In this document: positions 56,988 to 64,000 of the stretch, one piece after another
How the letters are laid out: every line of letters begins with the position of its first letter
Numbering within the stretch: position 1 is the first letter of the stretch
Assembly: GCF_947259555.1 (NCBI RefSeq)
Contig: NZ_CAMYMD010000105.1
Coordinates: 51,297-115,296, forward strand
Reading direction: 5' to 3'
Source: an uncultured Roseovarius sp.
Lineage (GTDB): Bacteria > Pseudomonadota > Alphaproteobacteria > Rhodobacterales > Rhodobacteraceae
Length of the DNA: 64,000 nt
The notes under the pieces: model-generated
Seen by the model: the letters and a program-made list of their open reading frames with translations, nothing else
What the model was told of the DNA's origin: nothing
The model's database searches: none
Made by a program: the position numbers and the translations under genes

Positions 56988-59090
56988 CTAGTCTGTTGCC
57001 AGCTTCCGACGCAGGTAGTTCTCCAACAGGCGCGAAATATCATTGTCAAAGTCATTCCACGGCAGGCTGCCGCAAAAGGTGATCGAGCCCACCGAAAAGA
57101 CCGAGCCGCCCTCTGGCAGATCGAAATAGATCAGGTCGGCATGTTTGGCGTCTTCCTCCGGCCCGCCGGTCAGGTTCGTCAGGTGCGTCAGCTGCTCTTC
57201 GGGGACCAGCATGAAAGACCGGTTGTCGCCCGCGGAGCGTGCCAGCAGGACGTGGTTCTGTGGCGAGCCGATGCGGTGGTCGACATGGTCAAGCTCGAAC
57301 CCCGCCGCGCCGTTGCCGCTGAACCCGTAATCGCCAAACAGATCCTCGGTCACACCCTCGAAGAGCCAGTCGAACGCCGGATCAAAGCACATCCGCTGAT
57401 AAGGCGCGCCGTGAAACTCGCCCTGCGCGGCAAAGCCGATCCCCACCAGCGCCTGCGGCGCCCGTCCGCTGCGCCGCCAGAGGCCGCCATAAGTGCCATC
57501 GAAGGCGTTGTAATACTCGCCCGGCTCCGCCGCCCATGCACGAATGCCATCTTCGGCCCGGCGAATTTCGAGCAGGCTGTCATTCTCCACATGCCGCGCG
57601 ATGCGCCAGTAGAATCCGTTGCCGCCCAGATACAGCAGATTGCCACCCGCATCCCGGTATCCGCGCAGCGCGTCCAGCGTCTCGGCGGTGTGGTATTCGG
57701 GGTGTGTGGTGGTGGTGACGGCCTTGTACCCCGCCAGAACATCCGCCCCCTCGGCATGCAACTCGTGGTCGGTGATAATGTCATAGCCGATGCCCTTGGC
57801 ATGCAGCCAGCTGATCAGGTGGCTGTCGGCCGGGAAATGCCGCAGCCCCGAACAGCCCGTCCCCCCGAAGGTCAGAAATCCGGGCCGGAAATTGAACAGC
57901 GGCCGACGATGCGAGGCGTGGCAGATGCCCGACCCGTCGGAATGGGTATTGTAGGTCGAGAGGCCATAATCGCGATAGTCCGCCGGGTTATGCGGATAGG
58001 CCCCCCACTCGCGCATCTGCCCTTGCCAGGCGGGGTCGTAATCGGGTCGGGCATGATTGCCGTAGACCACATAGGTAAAGGTCGGGATCAGCACGCAGAG
58101 ATCAGCGCGCCGCGTGCCCTTGGGCGGGCAGATATAGAACGGCAAGGCATCGCTGCCATGATCGCCCTCGATATGCATGACATAGACGCCCGACGGCATG
58201 TCCTCGGGGACGGTCAGGGTGAAATCGGTCTGCCAGCCGAAATCATAGATATCATCCTCGTGGAAATGGATCGCGCCATAGTGCTCGGGCTTGTGCCGCC
58301 AGCACATCTCGGAGGCATCCCATTGCGACCCGGTCATCGCACGGGTGGGAAAGTTGACAAGCGACAAGGCCGGTCCGGCCTGCGCGGGCACGCGGGCCGA
58401 CGGGATCGCTGTCGCCAGATCCCAGGCCGCGATCGGCCCATCCGGGCCTGTGATGGCCGGCGCCTCGATCTTGCCGTTAAAGAAATCCGCCGCTTTCGTC
58501 CCGTTCAGGCATGCGGCAATCGCGATTGGGGCCCTGATCGCCTCGCGCGACAGCGCACCGCTAGCCTCATGCGTCTCGCGGCTGTGATGCCCCAGAACCG
58601 TCTGCACCAGCGTCGCGCGCCCCTCCGTCAGCCGCGCCTCGATCCGCGTCCAGCGATGCGGCGGCAGCGGCACCCGTGCCGTGACCCGGCCCTCGCCCAC
58701 CGCGAAGAAAAGGCAGCCCGCCGCATCGAGCCCCAGGGTCAGCGGACCGCAGGACAGCACCGCCTGATCGCGTCCGTTGAGATGCGTGGGCTGGATCGTG
58801 GCGGACAGAGTGACGTCGCCCTGCGCGGGCAGCGTGATCGCCGCGTCACTATGGCCGTAAGAGCCGGGAAAGAACGGCTGATGCCGGGCGGGCAGGTCGC
58901 GCGGGGCAAACCATGCGCTGGCATCCTCTTCGATGAGCCCGGCGCCCGCCGGGTTCGGATCGGCGCAGATCGACCGCGCCAGCCGCGCGCGATACCGCCC
59001 GCCACCGGTCGACGAAACCTTGAAGGCGATCTCTTCGCCCGGCCGCGCCGAGAGGCGGTCGGTATAACCGGTCAGGGGAACTTCTTTCAT
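56988..59090 (-). CDS. N,N-dimethylformamidase large-subunit-type amidohydrolase
   Basis: This 700-residue protein resembles the large subunit of N,N-dimethylformamidase. It has an N-terminal small domain, a LamG-like beta-sandwich (about 91-230; DVTLSATIQPTHLNGRDQ and FFNGKIEAPAI), and a C-terminal catalytic domain from about 285. In the latter, tyrosines in TFTYVVYGNHARP (Y340, Y343) and YGLSTYNTHSDG (Y380), and Glu465 in THPEYHT, are candidates for the Tyr-Tyr-Glu iron site known from Paracoccus. The ribosome site AGGTAAG overlaps the dctM stop, so it is the last gene of a TRAP operon. The small subunit gene is not next to it. The substrate is probably an amide or formamide. Confidence 0.82.
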   Translation of the reverse strand: MKEVPLTGYTDRLSARPGEEIAFKVSSTGGGRYRARLARSICADPNPAGAGLIEEDASAWFAPRDLPARHQPFFPGSYGHSDAAITLPAQGDVTLSATIQPTHLNGRDQAVLSCGPLTLGLDAAGCLFFAVGEGRVTARVPLPPHRWTRIEARLTEGRATLVQTVLGHHSRETHEASGALSREAIRAPIAIAACLNGTKAADFFNGKIEAPAITGPDGPIAAWDLATAIPSARVPAQAGPALSLVNFPTRAMTGSQWDASEMCWRHKPEHYGAIHFHEDDIYDFGWQTDFTLTVPEDMPSGVYVMHIEGDHGSDALPFYICPPKGTRRADLCVLIPTFTYVVYGNHARPDYDPAWQGQMREWGAYPHNPADYRDYGLSTYNTHSDGSGICHASHRRPLFNFRPGFLTFGGTGCSGLRHFPADSHLISWLHAKGIGYDIITDHELHAEGADVLAGYKAVTTTTHPEYHTAETLDALRGYRDAGGNLLYLGGNGFYWRIARHVENDSLLEIRRAEDGIRAWAAEPGEYYNAFDGTYGGLWRRSGRAPQALVGIGFAAQGEFHGAPYQRMCFDPAFDWLFEGVTEDLFGDYGFSGNGAAGFELDHVDHRIGSPQNHVLLARSAGDNRSFMLVPEEQLTHLTNLTGGPEEDAKHADLIYFDLPEGGSVFSVGSITFCGSLPWNDFDNDISRLLENYLRRKLATD

Positions 59091-59094
59091 GCGC

Positions 59095-60390
59095 TTACCT
59101 CAGTTGCGGGCCGTAGACGAGATCGGGCAGCCAGGTCACCCACCCCGAGAAAAAGACGAGAAGCAGGATCATCAGCATGTAGGGGATCAGCAGCGGCAGC
59201 ACCCCGACCGAGATATCCTCGATGGTGATCCGGCTGATCCGTGCGGCGACAAAGAGGTTGACGCCGATGGGCGGGGTCAGGAACCCGATCTCGCAGGTCA
59301 TCACGGTGAAGATGCCGAACACCACCGGGTCCACCCCGAGGCTGGTCACCAGCGGAAAGAACACGGCGGTGAAGATGATGATCTGCGGGATGCTCTCCAG
59401 CCACATGCCGACGAGGATATAGAATATCCCGATGAACAGCATGATCAGCCACGGATAGGCCGCGAGCCCCTGAAAGAGCGCGAGGATGTCGCTGGGGATA
59501 TCGAAGATCGTGACCAGTTGCCCGAACGCCTTGGTGGAGCCGAGGATGAACAGCACCGTGCCGATGACGATGGCGGTGAATTTGAACGCGTGCAGCAGCT
59601 TGGCCCATGTCAGGCCGCGATAGACAAAGAGCCCGACGAACAGGCCATAAGCCACCGCAACCGCCGCCGCCTCGGACGGGGTAAAGATGCCGGCATAGAT
59701 ACCGCCCAAGATCAGGATCGGCGCGAAGACCGCCCATTTGCCATCCCATAACGCCCAGAGCAGCGGGCCCCAGCGAAACCGCTCCTCGGTGCCGCCATAA
59801 CCGTTCTTCCAAGAGATGACAAAGACCACGACCATCAGCATCAGCCCCAGCACGAGGCCCGGCAGGATACCCGCCAGAAAGAGCCGCGGGATCGAGACAT
59901 CCGTGACCAGCGCAAAGATGATCAGCAGGTTGGAAGGCGGGATCATGCTGCCGAGCGCCCCCGCCGAGGCGGCGATGGCCCCGGCAAAGCGCGAGCGATA
60001 GCCCTCTTTCTGCATCGCCGGAATGGTGATCGAGCCGATGGCGGCCGTGGTCGCCGGGCCGGACCCCGAAAGCGCGGCAAAGAACATGCAGGCCACCACC
60101 GTCACCAGACCCATTCCGCCCTTGTAGGCGCCGACGAGGCGTTTCGCGATGGTCACCAGTTTTTCCGACATGCCGCCCTGTTCCATCAACTGCCCCGCCA
60201 GAATGAAGAGCGGGATGGTCACCAGCGGGAACGGCTCGAACGCGGTCCAGGCCGCCTGCGCCATCAGGGTCAGGGGAATATCCGCGATCAGCAGGCCCGC
60301 GACCGTCGCCAGCCCGGCGGCGAAGGGAATAGGCACGCCGATGGCCATCGCAAAGACGAAGGCCGCGGCCATGACAAGGGGGCCATTCAT
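59095..60390 (-). CDS. dctM: TRAP transporter large permease (DctM)
   Basis: This 431-residue protein has about 12 membrane segments. The family motif region GSGPATTAAIGSITIPAM and the PPSNLLIIFA stretch are typical of DctM, the ion-coupled large permease. It overlaps dctQ by ATGA (60387-60390). A second long frame (59087-60415) on the same strand encodes low-hydrophobicity, Arg-rich sequence and is an artefact of GC-rich codon bias. Confidence 0.95.
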   Translation of the reverse strand: MNGPLVMAAAFVFAMAIGVPIPFAAGLATVAGLLIADIPLTLMAQAAWTAFEPFPLVTIPLFILAGQLMEQGGMSEKLVTIAKRLVGAYKGGMGLVTVVACMFFAALSGSGPATTAAIGSITIPAMQKEGYRSRFAGAIAASAGALGSMIPPSNLLIIFALVTDVSIPRLFLAGILPGLVLGLMLMVVVFVISWKNGYGGTEERFRWGPLLWALWDGKWAVFAPILILGGIYAGIFTPSEAAAVAVAYGLFVGLFVYRGLTWAKLLHAFKFTAIVIGTVLFILGSTKAFGQLVTIFDIPSDILALFQGLAAYPWLIMLFIGIFYILVGMWLESIPQIIIFTAVFFPLVTSLGVDPVVFGIFTVMTCEIGFLTPPIGVNLFVAARISRITIEDISVGVLPLLIPYMLMILLLVFFSGWVTWLPDLVYGPQLR

Positions 60391-60869
60391 AGCGGCAGAT
60401 CCTTCCAGCCGTCACGCCCCCACCGCCAATAGACCTGAAGAATGCGAAACAGCATCAGGCCAAACGCCATCGGGATGATCATCTGCACCCATCGCTGCTC
60501 GATCCCGAGACCCGGGGTCATATAGGTGACGTTGAACAGAAGCTGCGTGTAGATCGTGGTCTGCACGATCATGAAGATCACGAACCCAGCCCACAGCGTA
60601 TCGGCCAGTACGACAGACGCGACCTGCAAGGCGCGTGGCAGGCGGCTCACCAACAGGGTGATGCGGATATGCGCGCGCTCGCGCACCGCCATCGTCGCCC
60701 CGAGATAGACCGCGAAAATCATGCCGTAGACGGCGGTTTCCTCGGCCCAGGCGGCGGCGGTGGAGAAGAAATACCGCAAGATGACCTGAAGCAGAACAGA
60801 CCCCACCACGACCGTCAGGCAGATGGTGCAGATCACCTCTTCGAAATATCTGTCTAGCTTGGACAGCAT
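60387..60869 (-). CDS. dctQ: TRAP transporter small permease (DctQ)
   Basis: This 160-residue four-helix membrane protein starts MLSKLDRYFEEVICTICL, with the FSTAAAWAEETAVYGMIFAVYLGA motif typical of DctQ. It partners with DctM and the binding protein upstream. The ribosome site GGCGGGAG precedes the ATG at 60869. Confidence 0.93.
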   Translation of the reverse strand: MLSKLDRYFEEVICTICLTVVVGSVLLQVILRYFFSTAAAWAEETAVYGMIFAVYLGATMAVRERAHIRITLLVSRLPRALQVASVVLADTLWAGFVIFMIVQTTIYTQLLFNVTYMTPGLGIEQRWVQMIIPMAFGLMLFRILQVYWRWGRDGWKDLPL

Positions 60870-60939
60870 GCTCCCGCCTCCGCGCTGAAGGTGTCAAACG
60901 GCACGGGGGCGCGCGGCCCCCACGCGATGTTGTGCGATG

Positions 60940-61938
60940 TTACTCGGCCTCGGCGCGGATCGCCTCGACAAGGGCGATAAACTCCTCGCCCTTGTCGGCG
61001 GCATAGCGGTCCTGCACCCGCAAGCCGGCCTCGATAAAGCCGGAGCGGTCAAACTCGGCCGTTTCCATGCCGCCCTCACTGGTCAGGAATGCGCGGATTT
61101 CGTCGATCTGCTCTGCCATTGCCTTGCGGTGATAGACGCCGGCCTCGGCAGCCGCCCGCATCACCGCGTCGCGCTGCGCCTCATCGAGCTTGTTCATCAC
61201 GCGGTCGCTGGCAAAAAGCGGCGAGAAATAGGTGAAATGCTCCAGCACGGTGAAATAGGGCATGATCTCGTAGAACTTCTGCGACTTGATGAAGGAGGTG
61301 CCGTTATCCGCCCCTTCCACCGTGCCGGTCTGGAGCGCGGTCGGCGTATCGGCCCAGGGCAGCGGGATGGGGGCTGCGCCGAATTCCTCGTAGGTGTCGA
61401 TCATCACCTGGTTCTTGGGGACACGCACCTTGAGCCCCTCCATATCCTCGACCGAGGCGATCGGGCTGCGGGAATTGTAGAAATCGCGATCCCCGACAAA
61501 GCCGTAAGTCAGCAGATGCACGTTTGTCGCCGCCTGGAGCTGCGCGGCGAAATCGCGCCCGACCTCACCTTCGAGCACGCGGTACGCATGCTGCTTGTTC
61601 TGAAAGATATAGGGCAGAACGAACGCATCCATCAGCGGGAAATGCGGCGAGATGTTATTGCCGGTGATGACGAACATGTCCACCGTGCCAAGCTGCATCG
61701 CCTTGAACGCCTCGTCCTCGCCCATCAGCTGACCGCAGCAGCGCACCTTCACGTCGACGCTGCCTTCGGTATAGTCCTCGACCAGCTCCTCGAACTTGTC
61801 GGCAAGCACGGCATAGGTGCTGGTCTCGGAGGCCGCATAGCCGAGATTGATGGTGACATCTTGCGCCGTGGCCGTGCCCGCGACGAGGGTCAGGGCCGCA
61901 AGGGGCCCGGCGAAAAACAGAAAGGGTGAATGTGACAT
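60940..61938 (-). CDS. dctP: TRAP transporter substrate-binding protein (DctP)
   Basis: This 332-residue periplasmic binding protein starts at 61938 (MSHSPFLFFAGPLAALTLVAGTATAQ signal) with GGGAGCG upstream. DctP motifs are the conserved NSRSPIASVEDMEGLKVRVP region with the ligand Arg, and TPTALQTGTVEGADNG. It has an unusual CC pair (VRCCGQLMGEDE). The ligand is unknown, but the operon partner suggests an amide-related compound. It is the first gene of dctP-dctQ-dctM-amidohydrolase, divergent from a LysR regulator. Confidence 0.94.
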   Translation of the reverse strand: MSHSPFLFFAGPLAALTLVAGTATAQDVTINLGYAASETSTYAVLADKFEELVEDYTEGSVDVKVRCCGQLMGEDEAFKAMQLGTVDMFVITGNNISPHFPLMDAFVLPYIFQNKQHAYRVLEGEVGRDFAAQLQAATNVHLLTYGFVGDRDFYNSRSPIASVEDMEGLKVRVPKNQVMIDTYEEFGAAPIPLPWADTPTALQTGTVEGADNGTSFIKSQKFYEIMPYFTVLEHFTYFSPLFASDRVMNKLDEAQRDAVMRAAAEAGVYHRKAMAEQIDEIRAFLTSEGGMETAEFDRSGFIEAGLRVQDRYAADKGEEFIALVEAIRAEAE

Positions 61939-62015
61939 GATCGCTCCCGGTTGCATGTGGAATTTTTGTTTTTGTTATCCGGTCAGGGTAGCCGGGCCGG
62001 ATCTGCAAGTATAAT

Positions 62016-62025
62016 ATCAATTGAT
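62016..62025. promoter_or_regulatory. Candidate LysR operator
   Basis: A perfect palindrome ATCAATTGAT lies within an AT-rich stretch in the 112-base divergent spacer between dctP and the LysR gene, 26 bases before the latter. It fits the T-N11-A style of LysR sites loosely. Confidence 0.4.
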
Positions 62026-62050
62026 TAGTTTCCGATGCATAAAAGGTATC

Positions 62051-62941
62051 ATGAAAATCGGTCTGCGCCATATCCGCTATTTTCTGGTCCTCGCCGAGGA
62101 TCTGAATTTCCGACGCGCGTCGGAGCATCTGCATATCTCGCAACCGGCGCTCACCCGCACGATCCAGCATCTCGAGGCGGAGTTGCAGGTCACGCTCTTC
62201 GACCGCTCGCAGAATTTCGTGCGACTGACTGATGCGGGGCGCGCCTTTCGCGAGGGTGGTCAACGTGTGCTGAACGGCATGGAAGCCACCATTGATCTCA
62301 CCCGCCGGGTCAGCATCGGCGAGGCGGGCGCGCTGCGGGTGGGCTATACCGATTTTGCCATCGCCGATGCGCTGCCCGAACTGCTCAAGCAATTTCACCA
62401 AAGGCATCCCGGCATCACCGTGCGCCCGCATCACGGGGTCACGACAACGCAATTACAGGAATTGCGGGACGACAAGCTCGATATTGGATTTGTCACTGGG
62501 CCGGTGCGTCAACCGGGGTTTCACAGCCGGGTAGTGCAGACCGACCGTCCGATCTGCATCGTGCCAGAAGGCCACCGGCTGGCCTCGCGCGCCTCGGTTA
62601 CGCTGGCTGATCTGGCGGATGAGGATTTCGTGCACGGGCCCGCCGAGGCCTGGGCGCATTTCTACGACTACCTCTTTCCGCTCTGCCGCAAGGCGGGCTT
62701 TCAGCCGCGCATCGTGCAGGAGGCGTTCAATTCCGTCGGCATTCTCGGTCTGGTCTCCTGCGGCATGGGCATCACCATCCTGACCGAGAGCATCTACGAC
62801 TTCGCAACAGGTGGCTTGGTGCCCTTGCCACTCTCCGACATTGCCGAGGAAATGGTAACAGAGGCGGTCTGGGCCTCCGAAAACCTGCGCCTTCCGGCAC
62901 AACACTTTGTCGATTTTCTGGAGCATCAGCACAAGAGTTGA
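62051..62941 (+). CDS. LysR family transcriptional regulator
   Basis: This 296-residue protein starts at 62051 (MKIGLRHIRYFLVLAEDLNFRRASEHLHISQPALTRTIQ region, a classic LysR HTH) with AAAGG upstream. The C-terminal effector domain (LRVGYTDFAIADALPELLKQF) is complete. It is divergent from the TRAP/amidohydrolase operon, which it probably controls in response to the transported compound or its product. The TTG at 62021 is a less likely start. Confidence 0.94.
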   Translation: MKIGLRHIRYFLVLAEDLNFRRASEHLHISQPALTRTIQHLEAELQVTLFDRSQNFVRLTDAGRAFREGGQRVLNGMEATIDLTRRVSIGEAGALRVGYTDFAIADALPELLKQFHQRHPGITVRPHHGVTTTQLQELRDDKLDIGFVTGPVRQPGFHSRVVQTDRPICIVPEGHRLASRASVTLADLADEDFVHGPAEAWAHFYDYLFPLCRKAGFQPRIVQEAFNSVGILGLVSCGMGITILTESIYDFATGGLVPLPLSDIAEEMVTEAVWASENLRLPAQHFVDFLEHQHKS

Positions 62942-63064
62942 GGCCAGAACACCTCAAGTACAGACCTGCGCATCCGTCAGGTGCCTTGCACAGTCACGCC
63001 TGAGATCGCTCCCCTGACCGCTCAAATCTGACAACTGCAACTGCGTACAGAACGCCAGAATGAC

Positions 63065-63093
63065 GTATGACCCGGACTTGCTCCGGGTCATAC
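63065..63093. terminator. Hairpin between convergent LysR and RTX genes
   Basis: GTATGACCCGGA (63065-63076) and TCCGGGTCATAC (63082-63093) form a perfect 12-bp stem with a 5-base loop. It may terminate both genes. The remainder of 62942-63159 has no gene. Confidence 0.65.
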
Positions 63094-63159
63094 CATTCTC
63101 TTGCATCAGACAGGCGTGTTGCCTGCCAGGCTCGTCAGCGTGGCAAAGCTCGACCCCGA

Positions 63160-64000
63160 TTAGAAGTCAAAGTCGAAACCGTCGATCAGTCCAGCCGCAC
63201 CGGTCACGCTGATGGTGTTACCAAGCCCGTCCGAAATCTCGGCATCCGCGCCAACATCCGTGACCGTCAAGTCACCGAATGCGCTGATCACAGTATGCTC
63301 CGAAAAATCGAACCGGTCGGTACCATCGACAAAGTCGGTCACCACATCGCCGCCGAAACCATCCTTGAAGACGAACGTGTCAGCCCCGGCACCACCCTCA
63401 AGCGTATCGTCACCCTGCGCGCCCTCAAGCACGTTGGCACCACCATCACCGGTCAGATCGTCACCGTGAGCCGAGCCGAGAATGTTCTCGATGTCGATAT
63501 AGGTGTCGCCGTTGGCTTCTCCACCGGTGCCGGTCCCGGCTCCAAGATTGGCCGTCACCCCGGCTGCCGCATTGGCATAAGACGCGGTATCCGTGCCAAC
63601 ACTGCCGTTGAGGATATCGGCCCCGATCCCGCCTTCCAGCGTGTCGTCGCCAGAAGCACTGCGCAGCAGGTCGTCGCCTTCGCCACCCTGAAGCAGGTTG
63701 TCGTCGGTCGAACCGGTCAGCGTGTCGTTGTGGCCCGAGCCCAACAGGTTCTCGATCCCGACAAAGCTGTCACCAGCCGCATCTCCGGCAAAGCCATTTC
63801 CGCCGCCAAGATTGGCGCTCACCGCCGCCGAAGAGTTGGCGTAGGATGCGGTATCCGTCCCAGCACCACCATCAAGCGTATCTGCGCCAACACCGCCCTC
63901 GAGCGTATCGTCACCCTGCGCGCCCTCAAGCACGTTGGCACCACCATCACCGGTCAGATCGTCACCGTGAGCCGAGCCGAGAATGTTCTCGATGTCGATA
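63160..64000 (-). CDS. RTX calcium-binding protein, C-terminal part (5' end outside window)
   Basis: The frame is open from the window edge at 64000 to TAA at 63160-63162, giving about 280 residues. It consists of units of about 80-87 residues with GTDTASYAN, SANLGGGNG or TANLGAGTG, IENILGSAHGDD and RTX nonapeptides. The C terminus (ADTFVFKDGFGGDVVTDFVDG then GLIDGFDFDF) differs from that of the other two RTX proteins here. The likely fate is type I secretion. The apparent start at 63933 is internal, because the reading frame continues upstream with the same repeat. Confidence 0.85.
   Translation of the reverse strand, partial: IDIENILGSAHGDDLTGDGGANVLEGAQGDDTLEGGVGADTLDGGAGTDTASYANSSAAVSANLGGGNGFAGDAAGDSFVGIENLLGSGHNDTLTGSTDDNLLQGGEGDDLLRSASGDDTLEGGIGADILNGSVGTDTASYANAAAGVTANLGAGTGTGGEANGDTYIDIENILGSAHGDDLTGDGGANVLEGAQGDDTLEGGAGADTFVFKDGFGGDVVTDFVDGTDRFDFSEHTVISAFGDLTVTDVGADAEISDGLGNTISVTGAAGLIDGFDFDF
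63401..63499 (-). repeat. 99-bp exact repeat, copy A in the third RTX gene
   Basis: This is identical over 99 bases to 63902-64000, an offset of 501 bases (167 codons), and corresponds to the IENILGSAHGDD plus nonapeptide block. The second copy ends at the window edge, so identity may continue beyond. Confidence 0.9.
63902..64000 (-). repeat. 99-bp exact repeat, copy B in the third RTX gene (reaches window edge)
   Basis: This is identical to 63401-63499. It implies recent duplication or homogenisation of a two-unit, 167-residue repeat. Confidence 0.9.

Noticed and set aside
57141..59228. 695-codon plus-strand frame opposite the amidohydrolase
   Set aside because: It is antisense to a protein with clear domain motifs. 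The translated sequence is Arg-rich and featureless.
59087..60415. 442-codon minus-strand frame overlapping dctM
   Set aside because: The alternative frame encodes hydrophobic TRAP helices and starts in an ATGA overlap with dctQ. This one has no such features.

Overview
This window looks like chromosomal DNA of a marine alphaproteobacterium of the Roseobacter group (Rhodobacteraceae). This is inferred from the roughly 60% G+C content, the atpHAGDC order without Fo genes, pairs such as hisC-tyrC and UPF0262-LMW phosphatase, DUF2125, rpoH, TRAP transporters and several large RTX proteins. I see no insertion sequence, prophage, CRISPR array or rRNA. Most of the window is core housekeeping DNA. 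The accessory character is concentrated at about 29.7-36.4 kb and 48.7-64 kb.

Layout. 0-1 kb: the end of a formate dehydrogenase locus (fdhD, delta subunit) and an H-type lectin. 1-6.2 kb: the F1 ATP synthase operon atpHAGDC on the minus strand, with a promoter-like sequence and a terminator. 6.3-9.5 kb: a nitric-oxide-type cluster. An NsrR-like regulator is divergent from a 5-formyl-THF cyclo-ligase, nnrS and nnrU, and a perfect 10-3-10 palindrome lies between them. 9.5-19.5 kb: methyltransferase, gloB, clpA translationally coupled to an M23 peptidase, a MotA/ExbB plus MotB/OmpA-like stator pair, a ChaC-like gene and DUF2125. 19.5-28.1 kb: GST with a Cys-rich tail, histidine phosphatase, cobU, rpoH, ChaN, coaBC, dut, a membrane-anchored MoeB/ThiF enzyme and an M3 peptidase. 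28.1-36.4 kb: phosphomannomutase, a KpsE/KpsT-like capsule export pair, a coupled four-gene set (UPF0262, LMW phosphatase, KSI-like, GNAT), an LpxR-like protein and a Hint-domain protein. 36.6-48.6 kb: extensin-like, tyrC, hisC, rpsD, pckA, two tRNA-Asp, an orphan solute-binding protein, an Ldh-type reductase, lolD, lolC/E and proS.

48.7-56.8 kb is the most distinctive part. A 1735-residue RTX protein and a vanadium-dependent haloperoxidase carrying RTX repeats are transcribed divergently from an AT-rich 381-bp spacer. They share a C-terminal module: by hand count 106 of the last 140 residues are identical. I infer that both leave the cell through the same type I secretion system, which is not encoded here. 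The peroxidase keeps the complete vanadate-binding set and has Phe at the position typical of chloroperoxidases. 57-63 kb: a dimethylformamidase-type amidohydrolase in one operon with a complete TRAP transporter (dctP-dctQ-dctM), opposite a LysR regulator, probably for uptake and hydrolysis of an amide. 63.2-64 kb: the C-terminal end of a third RTX protein built from long higher-order repeats, running off the window.

No tool was run. Family names rest on motifs, length and gene context read directly from the sequence.
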